From an uncultured Bacillota bacterium (GTDB taxonomy: Bacteria; Bacillota; Clostridia; Peptostreptococcales; Anaerovoracaceae), in contig CAMNNV010000058.1 of the NCBI GenBank assembly GCA_946546075.1, forward strand, positions 1-7,350: a DNA stretch of 7,350 nt. Reading direction: 5' to 3'. The notes below the pieces were generated by a model. It ran no database searches and was not told where the DNA came from. It saw nothing but the letters and a program-made list of their open reading frames with translations. This document shows, piece after piece, positions 1 to 5,953 of the stretch; positions within the stretch are counted from its first letter, which is position 1; the number at the start of each line of letters is the position of its first letter. Position numbers and translations under genes: made by a program.

Positions 1-384
1 CGCATCGGAAATGGATTCTTTGCCACCGGAAACTGCCTCTGCAGCAACGCCAGCAACACCAGCAACGCCAGCAACACCAGCAGCGCCAGCAGCACCGGCA
101 ACACCGGCAACACCAGCAGCCTTCTCAGCTGCAGCGGCTGCCGCAGCCTTCTTCTGACCGAGAGCGTGGATCTTCTTGAAGATCACTTTGAGGCCGCTCT
201 CATACTTAGGGTCATACTGGAGATACTGTGTTTTGCCATCATATTTGAATGCATAGACGTGCTTACTTGCGCTATGCTTGATATCGGACATCTTGCTGTA
301 GTAGTACTCGGTGCCGTCTATGATCAGTGACTTTGATGTGAACTGTACGACTTTATTGCCGACTTTCATTTCAATAGTCTTCAT
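1..384 (-). CDS. Hypothetical protein with Gly-X-Ala triplet repeat (partial, 3' end off the left edge)
   Basis: The reverse strand is open from an ATG at 384 through base 1, giving 128 codons without a stop. The start is supported by a GGGAGG ribosome binding site at 391-396, six bases upstream. Residues 1 to about 75 form a compact, Lys/Tyr-rich stretch with alternating hydrophobic residues and several short predicted strands (for example VVQFTSKSLIIDGTEYYY). I do not recognise it; a small PH-like or other beta-rich domain is a guess. A Lys/Ala-rich linker with seven consecutive alanines follows (about 78-90). Then come eight exact triplets of Gly-(Val/Ala)-Ala at residues 91-114 and a Ser/Gly-rich stretch cut by the window edge. 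No signal peptide or membrane segment is visible in the part present. It is divergent from the DivIVA-like gene and has its own promoter. Existence as a gene is well supported; function is unknown. Confidence 0.8.
   Translation of the reverse strand, partial: MKTIEMKVGNKVVQFTSKSLIIDGTEYYYSKMSDIKHSASKHVYAFKYDGKTQYLQYDPKYESGLKVIFKKIHALGQKKAAAAAAAEKAAGVAGVAGAAGAAGVAGVAGVAGVAAEAVSGGKESISDA
43..114 (-). repeat. Eight tandem 9-bp units encoding Gly-X-Ala
   Basis: On the + strand eight consecutive 9-base units fit (A/G)GC-A(A/G)C-(A/G)CC. The first four alternate agcaacgcc and agcaacacc, giving an 18-base period over 43-78. All are in frame with the leftward gene and encode Gly-Val-Ala or Gly-Ala-Ala. 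Units of 9 bases keep the reading frame if copies are gained or lost, so length variation between strains is plausible but not shown here. Confidence 0.9.
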
Positions 385-437
385 TACTTACCTCCCTAAC
401 AGGTAATCCCAAAAAACCGCCTGTATAAACAAATATA

Positions 438-467
438 ATGATAACTTGAGAGTCTTAAAAAAGTCAA
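438..467 (-). promoter_or_regulatory. Promoter of the leftward Gly-X-Ala gene
   Basis: Read on the minus strand, TTGACT (462-467) is followed after 18 bases by TATCAT (438-443). Each box matches the housekeeping sigma-70/SigA consensus at 5 of 6 positions. Transcription would start near 431, leaving a leader of about 47 bases before the ATG at 384 with the GGGAGG site inside it. The leader contains a 5-bp inverted repeat ACAGG/CCTGT (399-403 and 420-424), too weak to call a regulatory structure. Confidence 0.6.
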
Positions 468-494
468 TAGTAATGTATAAATTTGCAATTTTGT

Positions 495-523
495 GAGACA
501 AAATGAATATTAGATGATATAAT
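495..523 (+). promoter_or_regulatory. Promoter of the DivIVA-like gene
   Basis: GAGACA (495-500, 4 of 6 consensus) is followed after exactly 17 bases by a perfect TATAAT (518-523). The start of transcription would be near 530, giving a leader of about 40 bases before the ATG at 571. The -35 boxes of this promoter and of the leftward one lie back to back, 27 bases apart. Between them (479-492) is a near-palindrome AAATTTG/CAATTTT with one mismatch that could bind a regulator. Confidence 0.6.
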
Positions 524-570
524 GCAGATAAGTGTGGATAATTATGTCATCTTGAGAGAAGAGGTATAAT

Positions 571-1761
571 ATGGATAGAAAAGCTTTAACAGAGAAGAGA
601 AGGGAAACAGTTATTGGGCTTCTCAAGAGTATGAGCATCAAGAAGGATGCAGAAGGTGGATTCGATAAAGACGACGTTTATAACTGCATGCAGCAGCTTT
701 GCGACCTTTATGAACAGAATATCGAAGAACTGCAGAACTCCTATGAGGGCGAGCTTGTAACACTCAAGGAGAGATACCAGAAATATGATGAGAACAATGA
801 ACTTTATGTCAGCCTCATCATGGAAGCTAAGAAGAGCAGTAACGATATCATCAACCAGGCTAAGACTGAGGTGGAGAGCATCCTGGCAGAAGGTAAAGAA
901 CAGATCGCGAAGCAGGAAGAAGAACTCAAACTCTTATATGCCGGAGTTGAAACTGAGAAGAACGCAATCAACGAAGAACTGAACGCTTCCAGGAAGGCAG
1001 TTGAAGCAGAGAAGCTTGCGATGCAGGCCGATGTGGATGCTGAGAGAGAGAAGTGCAGTGCTCTGAAGAATAAATATACACAGCAGATGAATGCCATGGA
1101 AGAAGAGTTCATGGACATCAAGACGAACATCCTGAGAACTGCCGGCAAGATCGACAGCCTCAAGAGCAAGCTGGGTGACGAAGAAGCTTACAGCTGGGAA
1201 ATCTCAGATGAGCAGGAAGGCGTTGCATTCCCTGAGCCTGAAGAAGGCATTGAGGATATCCTCCCGGTAGAGGAAGCAGCTGAGGAAACTCCTGAAGAAG
1301 TCGAAGTAGAAGAAGTTCCTACTGTAGACGAGATCATCACAGAGGAAGCACCGGAAGCGCCGGAAGAACCGGCAGAAGAACCTGAAGAAGCTCCGGAAGA
1401 GCCTGCAGAAGAAGTCGAAGAAGCTCCTGAAGAAGAAGCAGAAGCACCTGCTGAAGAAGAAGAAATCGTCACTGCAGATTCCGAGATCATCATAGACGAT
1501 GAAGAGCCAATCCCTGCAGAGATCAACGTCGAAGACTTCCTGAAGGGCCTTGACGATGCACCGGAAGCAGCAGAACCAGTTGCAGCAGACATCGCAGAAG
1601 TAGCAGAGACCGTTGAAGCACCTGCAGAAGCAGCAGAGTCATTCGACGAGATCGACTTTGACGACATAGACTTCTCAAGCCTTGATGATGAGATCTCCGC
1701 TGAAGGAGAAACAGAAGAAATATCATTCGAAGGACTGGAGAATCTGTTCAAAGAAGACTAG
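571..1761 (+). CDS. DivIVA-like coiled-coil protein with long acidic tail
   Basis: A 396-residue protein starting at an ATG preceded by AGAGAAGAGG (555-564). Residues 30-50 (GFDKDDVYNCMQQLCDLYEQ) resemble the DivIVA N-terminal motif Gly-Tyr-Asp-x-x-Glu-Val-Asp-x-Phe-Leu. A long predicted coiled coil follows to about residue 200, including an Ala/Lys/Glu stretch around 80-115 typical of DivIVA relatives. From about 201 to the end the chain is Glu/Asp/Pro/Ala-rich and almost devoid of base: only Lys325 and Lys394, and no Arg after Arg189. There is no signal peptide or membrane span, so it is probably cytoplasmic. DivIVA proteins assemble at curved membranes at poles and septa and recruit partners. 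The acidic tail with short hydrophobic motifs could serve as a docking arm, which is inference. The DivIVA relation is by motif only and a generic coiled-coil protein is the alternative. Confidence 0.75.
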   Translation: MDRKALTEKRRETVIGLLKSMSIKKDAEGGFDKDDVYNCMQQLCDLYEQNIEELQNSYEGELVTLKERYQKYDENNELYVSLIMEAKKSSNDIINQAKTEVESILAEGKEQIAKQEEELKLLYAGVETEKNAINEELNASRKAVEAEKLAMQADVDAEREKCSALKNKYTQQMNAMEEEFMDIKTNILRTAGKIDSLKSKLGDEEAYSWEISDEQEGVAFPEPEEGIEDILPVEEAAEETPEEVEVEEVPTVDEIITEEAPEAPEEPAEEPEEAPEEPAEEVEEAPEEEAEAPAEEEEIVTADSEIIIDDEEPIPAEINVEDFLKGLDDAPEAAEPVAADIAEVAETVEAPAEAAESFDEIDFDDIDFSSLDDEISAEGETEEISFEGLENLFKED

Positions 1762-1784
1762 TATTTTATGAACATACGCTTTTG

Positions 1785-1812
1785 AAGAGAGCAGAGGAAA
1801 CTTTGCTCTCTT
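1785..1812 (+). terminator. Stem-loop after the DivIVA-like gene, possible weak terminator
   Basis: A perfect 9-bp stem, AAGAGAGCA (1785-1793) with TGCTCTCTT (1804-1812), encloses a 10-base loop and begins 24 bases after the stop codon. Only a short broken T-rich stretch follows, so termination is probably incomplete. Some read-through into the DJ-1 family gene is possible, and I see no convincing separate promoter for that gene in the 74-base gap. Confidence 0.5.
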
Positions 1813-1835
1813 TGTGATTATTGGAGGTTTTTAAG

Positions 1836-2390
1836 ATGGTAAACGTTTATCTGGCATATGGATTTGAGGAGATCGAAGCCCTCACAGCAGTGGATATCTT
1901 AAGGCGCGGCGGCGTGGACGTTCAGCTCGTGTCCATCTCGGACGAGAAGGTGGTCCAGGGCGCCCACGGCATTTCCGTTACGGCGGACGTGGTGTTCGCG
2001 GATGCCGATAACGAAGGATGTGACATGATCGTGCTGCCCGGCGGACTTCCGGGAGCCACGAACCTCGAAGCACACGAGGGCCTCATGAAGAACGTCGAGA
2101 ACTTTGCACAGACAGGCAAAGCTGTCGCGGCGATCTGCGCATCACCGGGAGTCGTTCTGGCACCGCACGGCATTTTGAAGGACAAAGAAGCCACGGTCTA
2201 TCCGGGTATGGAAGGTGCTCTCACCAAGGGCGGCGCGAAGCCAGTGGCAAAGGGTGCTGTGACGGACGGCAATATCATCACCGGCATGGGGCCGGGGTAC
2301 GCCACGGAGTTCGCTCTTGCGATCCTCGAATATCTGGCCGGAAAGGATGCGGCAGACGACGTAGCGGAGGGATTCCTCGTCAGCCGGTAA
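1836..2390 (+). CDS. DJ-1/PfpI (YajL/ThiJ) family protein
   Basis: A 184-residue protein, the usual length of single-domain DJ-1 proteins. I chose the ATG at 1836 because a GGAGG site (1823-1827) lies eight bases upstream; the in-frame TTG at 1821 overlaps that site. The family features are visible: an N-terminal strand with the acidic motif Gly-Phe-Glu-Glu-Ile-Glu, where Glu14 matches DJ-1 Glu18; the LPGG turn at 67-70; and the nucleophile elbow AICASP with Cys101 matching DJ-1 Cys106. His111 follows in APHG, while the position of DJ-1 His126 appears to be Tyr122. Family members are reported to act as glyoxalase/deglycase-like enzymes or in oxidative-stress protection, with debate over the true activity; the substrate cannot be told from sequence. 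Its 3' end lies inside a degenerate repeat patch. It is probably not part of the cysS operon. Confidence 0.9.
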   Translation: MVNVYLAYGFEEIEALTAVDILRRGGVDVQLVSISDEKVVQGAHGISVTADVVFADADNEGCDMIVLPGGLPGATNLEAHEGLMKNVENFAQTGKAVAAICASPGVVLAPHGILKDKEATVYPGMEGALTKGGAKPVAKGAVTDGNIITGMGPGYATEFALAILEYLAGKDAADDVAEGFLVSR

Positions 2391-2464
2391 ATGCGGGGCG
2401 ACTCGCCAGCGGATAGAGCACAGCGGCGGAGGGATTTCTCGCCCGCGGATAGAGGGCGGAGCGG
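2364..2464 (+). repeat. Degenerate tandem repeat of about 30 bp, GC-rich, overlapping the end of the DJ-1 family gene
   Basis: Related units begin with GCGG(A/G)G at 2364, 2393, 2426 and 2456, spaced 29, 33 and 30 bases apart. Two pairs are clear. Bases 2364-2381 match 2426-2443 at 16 of 18 positions. Bases 2402-2418 match 2438-2454 at 16 of 17, sharing GCGGATAGAG. The first unit encodes the last residues of the DJ-1 family protein; the others are noncoding. A 5-bp stem CGCCC/GGGCG (2440-2444 with 2454-2458) is present but has no T tract, so I do not call a terminator. Confidence 0.6.
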
Positions 2465-2493
2465 TTGAAATCACCACATCTTTATGATAAACT
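2465..2493 (+). promoter_or_regulatory. Candidate promoter of the cysS-sigH operon
   Basis: TTGAAA (2465-2470) is separated by 17 bases from TAAACT (2488-2493), each a 4 to 5 of 6 match to the SigA consensus. Transcription would begin near 2500, leaving about 50 bases before the cysS ATG. That is too short for a T-box leader, the element that often controls cysS in Bacillota. The promoter directly abuts the GC-rich repeat patch. Confidence 0.4.
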
Positions 2494-2550
2494 TGTGACC
2501 GTATATGAAGGGGAGCTATAGGCTTCTGAAATAAAACTTTTGGAGGAAAA

Positions 2551-3966
2551 ATGAGAATATATAATACCCTTACCAGAAAAAAAGAAGAATTCGTACCGAT
2601 CCAGGAAGGTAAGGTCAAAATGTACGTTTGCGGACCGACGGTATATAACTATTTCCACATTGGTAACGCCAGACCTTTCGTCGTTTTTGACACCATGAGA
2701 AAGTACCTCGAATACAGAGGCTACAAGGTCAAGTTCGTGCAGAACTTCACAGATGTTGACGACAAGATCATCAACAGAGCCAAGGAAGAAGGCGTGACCG
2801 CTGGTGAAATAAGCGAAAAGTACATCGAAGAATATTACAAAGACGCGGCGGCTCTCAACGTCAAGAAGGCTACCGTTCACCCGAAGGTCACGGAGACCAT
2901 GGACGACATCATCAAGTTCGTACAGGATCTCATCGATCTGGGATATGCCTACGAAGCGGACGGCGACGTATACTACAGGACGCGCAAGTTCAAAGATTAC
3001 GGCAAACTCAGCGGCAAGAACATCGACGACCTCATCGTAGGCGCCAGCGAGAGAACGCGAAATGCAGACGACGAGAAGAAGGAAGATCCGCTTGATTTTG
3101 CACTTTGGAAGGCGCGCAAGGAGCCGGACGAGATCGCATGGGAGAGCCCTTGGGGAATGGGAAGACCTGGCTGGCACATCGAGTGCTCCGCCATGTCCAG
3201 AAAGTTCCTGGGAGACACCATCGACATCCACGCAGGCGGAGAAGACCTGCAGTTCCCGCACCACGAGAACGAGATCGCACAGTCAGAAGCGCATAACGGC
3301 AAGAAGTTCTCCAACTACTGGATGCACAACGGATACATCAATATCGACGGCGTCAAGATGTCCAAGTCACTGGGCAACTTCAAGACGGTCAGAGACCTTC
3401 TCCAGACTTACGACGGCGAAGTGCTGAGATTCCTCATCCTCAGCGGTCACTACAGAGGACCGATCGACTTCAACCCTGAGATCCTGACACAGTCACAGAA
3501 CGGCCTGAAGAGAATGAGAAATGCCAAGAGCAATCTGAAGCACCTCATCCAGACAGGAAGCGGCCAGATGACAGACGAAGAGAAGGAAACTCTCGCAGGA
3601 TTCGATAAATACAGAGAAAAATTCATCGAGGCCATGGACGATGACCTCAACACGGCTGATGCTATCTCCGCTGTGTTCGAACTCATCACGGCCATCAACA
3701 CAGCAGTCAAGGACGGAGCATCAAAGGAATTCGCTCAGAAGGCACTGGATTTCCTCATGGAGCTCGCAGGCGTCCTGGGACTGCTCCAGCAGGAAGTAGA
3801 AGAAAAAGTAGAGATCGATCCTGAGCTGCAGGCGCTCATCGACGAGAGACAGGCAGCCAGAAAGGCAAAGGATTTCGCAAGAGCTGATGAGATCAGAGAC
3901 CAGCTGAAGGCACAGGGTATAACACTCAAGGATACACCGCAGGGCGTGCAGGTGATCAGAGGATAA
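2551..3966 (+). CDS. cysS: Cysteinyl-tRNA synthetase
   Basis: Class I aminoacyl-tRNA synthetase that activates cysteine with ATP and loads it onto tRNA-Cys in the cytoplasm. At 471 residues it has the usual bacterial length. The HIGH motif appears as His-Ile-Gly-Asn at 36-39 within the family signature CGPTVYNYFHIGNARPF. The KMSKS loop is at 269-273. The zinc ligands that select cysteine are all present: Cys27, Cys212 (in GWHIECSAM), His237 and Glu241 (in FPHHENEIAQ). The C-terminal helical region and small anticodon-binding end (from about 340, closing with RADEIRDQL and GVQVIRG) are complete. The ATG at 2551 follows a strong GGAGG (2542-2546) with a four-base spacer. It is the first gene of the compact operon, and its stop overlaps the mrnC start by one base (TAATG). 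No upstream serine acetyltransferase (cysE), the common Bacillus neighbour, is in the window. Confidence 0.98.
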   Translation: MRIYNTLTRKKEEFVPIQEGKVKMYVCGPTVYNYFHIGNARPFVVFDTMRKYLEYRGYKVKFVQNFTDVDDKIINRAKEEGVTAGEISEKYIEEYYKDAAALNVKKATVHPKVTETMDDIIKFVQDLIDLGYAYEADGDVYYRTRKFKDYGKLSGKNIDDLIVGASERTRNADDEKKEDPLDFALWKARKEPDEIAWESPWGMGRPGWHIECSAMSRKFLGDTIDIHAGGEDLQFPHHENEIAQSEAHNGKKFSNYWMHNGYINIDGVKMSKSLGNFKTVRDLLQTYDGEVLRFLILSGHYRGPIDFNPEILTQSQNGLKRMRNAKSNLKHLIQTGSGQMTDEEKETLAGFDKYREKFIEAMDDDLNTADAISAVFELITAINTAVKDGASKEFAQKALDFLMELAGVLGLLQQEVEEKVEIDPELQALIDERQAARKAKDFARADEIRDQLKAQGITLKDTPQGVQVIRG

Positions 3967-4370
3967 TGACGGATAACAACAAAGATCAATTCATCAGGAT
4001 GAACACCACCGTCCTGGCATACATGGGAGACGCAGTCTATGAACAGTTCATCAGAGAGCACATCATAGATGAGTCTTCCTCTGACGTTTCAGCCCTCCAT
4101 CGCAGGGCCACAGGATACGTCAAAGCATCGGCCCAGGCAGAAGCCGTCAAAGCACTTTTTGACGAGCTGACGGAGGCTGAGCAGAACCTGGTGAAGCGGG
4201 CGAGAAACCGAAAACCCGTGACGAAAGCCAAGAACGCGGACCCTTTGGATTACCGATGGGCCACGGCCATGGAGGCGCTCGTGGGGTATCTGTATCTGGC
4301 AGGCCGAAGGGACAGGCTAGAAGAGGTAATGGGCAGAGTCATAGACATTATCGAGAGGTCTTCAAAGTGA
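3966..4370 (+). CDS. mrnC: Mini-ribonuclease III
   Basis: A 134-residue protein consisting of an RNase III catalytic domain with no double-stranded RNA-binding domain, the hallmark of Mini-III. In Bacillus subtilis this enzyme trims both ends of 23S rRNA precursor in the 50S subunit, helped by ribosomal protein L3. The catalytic signature LAYMGDAVYE is at 17-26 with Asp22 the metal-binding aspartate. The second conserved block NADPLDYRWATAMEALVGYL spans 90-109 with Glu103 as the other acidic catalytic residue. The ATG shares its first base with the last base of the cysS stop codon, so translation is probably coupled; I see no strong ribosome binding site of its own. The order cysS-mrnC is conserved in Bacillota, which supports the call. 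Its stop codon overlaps the GTG start of the next small gene. Confidence 0.96.
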   Translation: MTDNNKDQFIRMNTTVLAYMGDAVYEQFIREHIIDESSSDVSALHRRATGYVKASAQAEAVKALFDELTEAEQNLVKRARNRKPVTKAKNADPLDYRWATAMEALVGYLYLAGRRDRLEEVMGRVIDIIERSSK

Positions 4371-4603
4371 AAAAAGCAGGTAAAAAAAGAAAGGCCACGA
4401 ACAAGTCCACGGAGTGGATCGCTGGCTACATAAGTGCGAATAAGTACACTTCGGAAGAGAACGAAAGAAGGCGTGAGGAGGAAGGCTTCAAAGAACAGAA
4501 GGGCCTGAAGAACCTCAACTCGACGGAGAAGATTTACGTTGCCGTAATAGTCCTTGGCATCATCGGGATCATCATCAAATACGGTATCCTTAGAATGTTT
4601 TAG
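4367..4603 (+). CDS. Small single-span membrane protein, function unknown
   Basis: A 78-residue protein starting at GTG 4367, which overlaps the mrnC stop (GTGA). The start is supported by GAGAGG at 4353-4358, eight bases upstream; the frame stays open further upstream inside mrnC, but that part is only a shadow of mrnC. Residues 1-13 are strongly basic (MKKAGKKRKATNK), 28-50 are charged and probably helical, and 56-75 are one hydrophobic segment (IYVAVIVLGIIGIIIKYG) close to the C-terminus. This resembles a tail-anchored protein with a cytoplasmic N-terminus by the positive-inside rule. I do not recognise a family. The stop codon TAG flows into the thyA ribosome binding site (TAGGAGG), which indicates translation as part of the operon. 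Possible roles next to rRNA processing or nucleotide genes are speculation. Confidence 0.75.
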   Translation: MKKAGKKRKATNKSTEWIAGYISANKYTSEENERRREEEGFKEQKGLKNLNSTEKIYVAVIVLGIIGIIIKYGILRMF

Positions 4604-4613
4604 GAGGATAGGA

Positions 4614-5444
4614 ATGAGCAAAGCGGACAAGCTTTTTGTAAATATGTGTACGGACATCATAGAGAACGGTTTCTCCAGCGAGGGACAGCAGGTGAGAGCG
4701 AAGTGGGAAGACGGCAGCCCGGCTCACACCATCAAGCAGTTCGGCATCGTGAACCGCTACGACCTCTCCGAGGAATTCCCGGCGCTGACTTTGCGGCCGA
4801 CGGCTATCAAGTCCTGCACGGATGAGATGCTCTGGATCTGGCAGAAGAAGTCCAACAAAGTGGCGGATCTGTCCACCCATATCTGGGATGCATGGTCCGG
4901 AGGGGACGGCACCATCGGCAAGGCTTACGGCTATCAGATGGGCGTGAAGTACAAGTTCCCGTTCGGCGAGATGGACCAGGTGGACAGCGTGCTCTGGCAG
5001 CTGAAGAACACGCCGTATTCCAGAAGGATCATGACGAACATCTATAATTTCGGGGACCTGACGGAGATGGGACTGGAGCCTTGTGCCTACAGCGTGACCT
5101 TCAATGTCACCGGCAGGAAGCTCAACGCCATCCTGAACCAGAGATCCCAGGATACTTTGACGGCCAACAACTGGAACGTGGTGCAGTATGCTGTGCTGGT
5201 GTACATGTTCGCGCAGGTATCGGATCTCGAGCCGGGCGAGCTCATCCACGTCATTTCGGATGCCCACATCTATGACAGGCACGTGGACATCGTCAAGGAA
5301 CTGATCAAGAGGCCGCAGTATCCGGCACCGAAGTTCCACTTGAATCCGGAGATCAAGAACTTCTACGACTTCACTCTGGATGACATCATCGTGGAAGATT
5401 ATCAGACGAACCCGCAGGTGAAGAACATCCCTGTGGCAGTATAG
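4614..5444 (+). CDS. thyA: Thymidylate synthase (folate-dependent, ThyA type)
   Basis: Converts dUMP to dTMP using 5,10-methylenetetrahydrofolate, releasing dihydrofolate. The 276-residue product has the family core: Arg137-Arg138 in YSRRIM for phosphate contact across the dimer; nucleophile Cys157 in EPCAYS; the dUMP block QRSQD (176-180) with Asn188; His218 and Tyr220 in DAHIYDRH; and the C-terminal IPVAV closing over the active site. Two segments differ from the Escherichia coli type: Pro-Cys-Ala-Tyr replaces Pro-Cys-His, and TANNWNV replaces the usual LGLPFN block. This suggests a divergent ThyA subgroup, probably shared with other Bacillota (family knowledge recalled, not searched). The ATG at 4614 is chosen for AGGAGG at 4602-4607, six bases upstream; an in-frame ATG at 4554 lies within the preceding gene. 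folA follows after 14 bases and recycles the dihydrofolate produced. Confidence 0.96.
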   Translation: MSKADKLFVNMCTDIIENGFSSEGQQVRAKWEDGSPAHTIKQFGIVNRYDLSEEFPALTLRPTAIKSCTDEMLWIWQKKSNKVADLSTHIWDAWSGGDGTIGKAYGYQMGVKYKFPFGEMDQVDSVLWQLKNTPYSRRIMTNIYNFGDLTEMGLEPCAYSVTFNVTGRKLNAILNQRSQDTLTANNWNVVQYAVLVYMFAQVSDLEPGELIHVISDAHIYDRHVDIVKELIKRPQYPAPKFHLNPEIKNFYDFTLDDIIVEDYQTNPQVKNIPVAV

Positions 5445-5458
5445 AGCAGGAGGTCAGC

Positions 5459-5953
5459 GTGAACGCCATAGTTGTAGTAGACAGAAACTGGGCCATCGGA
5501 AGAGACGGGAATCTCCTGGTGCACCTTCCGGGGGACCTCAAATACTTCAAGGAAAAGACCCTGGGAAATGTCATCGTGTACGGTCGCAAGACCATCAGCA
5601 CATACCCGGGCGGAAAGCCGCTCCCGGGCCGCACCAACATCATCCTCACGAGAGATCAGGCCTACGAGAACGAAGGCTGCATCATCTGTCATTCCAAGGA
5701 TGAAGTGCTGGCGGAAGTAGCAAAATACGACGAAGAAAAAGTATTCGTCTGCGGCGGAGCGGAGACGTACGAGCTCTTCTTCGATGACGTGGACACTTTT
5801 TATGTAACGAAGATAGACGAAGAATATGAAGCGGACCGGTTCTTCCCGGACCTTGACGCCAAGGGGTATCAGGTCACCTGGGAGAGCGAGCCGCAGGAAC
5901 ACAAAGGAACGAAATACAGGTTTTTGAAATATGTCAGAAACGATAATAGGTAG
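5459..5953 (+). CDS. folA: Dihydrofolate reductase
   Basis: NADPH-dependent reduction of dihydrofolate to tetrahydrofolate, the partner reaction to ThyA. The product has 164 residues, typical for bacterial DHFR. The start is GTG at 5459, preceded by a near-ideal AGGAGGT (5448-5454). Visible motifs: N-terminal strand with VDRNWAIGRDGNLL (7-20); HLPGDLKYFK (22-31) with Asp26 matching the catalytic Asp27 of the Escherichia coli enzyme; GRKT (41-44) and LPGRTNIILTR for NADPH binding; and the CGGAETYELF block with the paired glycines. The tryptophan usually found just before the LP(x)DL motif (Trp22 in Escherichia coli) appears to be Val21 here. I would not infer drug resistance from that. The reading frame overlaps the start of rlmB by 23 bases. 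Confidence 0.95.
   Translation: MNAIVVVDRNWAIGRDGNLLVHLPGDLKYFKEKTLGNVIVYGRKTISTYPGGKPLPGRTNIILTRDQAYENEGCIICHSKDEVLAEVAKYDEEKVFVCGGAETYELFFDDVDTFYVTKIDEEYEADRFFPDLDAKGYQVTWESEPQEHKGTKYRFLKYVRNDNR

Noticed and set aside
43..114. Possible CRISPR-like or noncoding repeat array
   Set aside because: Units are contiguous 9-mers without spacers and in frame with a coding sequence; this is a protein-level repeat.
438..449. Exact 12-base match atgataacttga at 438-449 and 7249-7260
   Set aside because: About one such match is expected by chance in a window of this size, and the contexts differ (promoter versus sigH stop codon).
1188..1751. A Ser-rich 187-codon minus-strand frame opposite the acidic tail
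   Set aside because: It is the mirror of repeated GAA/GCA codons, which read as Ser/Ala-type codons on the other strand; there is no independent evidence for a gene.
1821..1835. Upstream TTG start for the DJ-1 family protein
   Set aside because: The TTG is part of the ribosome binding region TTGGAGG; the ATG at 1836 has ideal spacing and fits the family's N-terminus.
2440..2458. Intrinsic terminator after the DJ-1 family gene
   Set aside because: The stem is only five base pairs and no T tract follows.
2391..2550. T-box riboswitch before cysS
   Set aside because: The leader after the candidate promoter is only about 50 bases, and I find neither the AGGGTGGNACCGCG T-box sequence nor an antiterminator/terminator pair.
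4256..4366. Upstream extension of the small membrane protein within mrnC
   Set aside because: The added segment lies in a second frame of conserved mrnC codons, reads as unpatterned Gly/Arg/His sequence, and would have no ribosome binding site.
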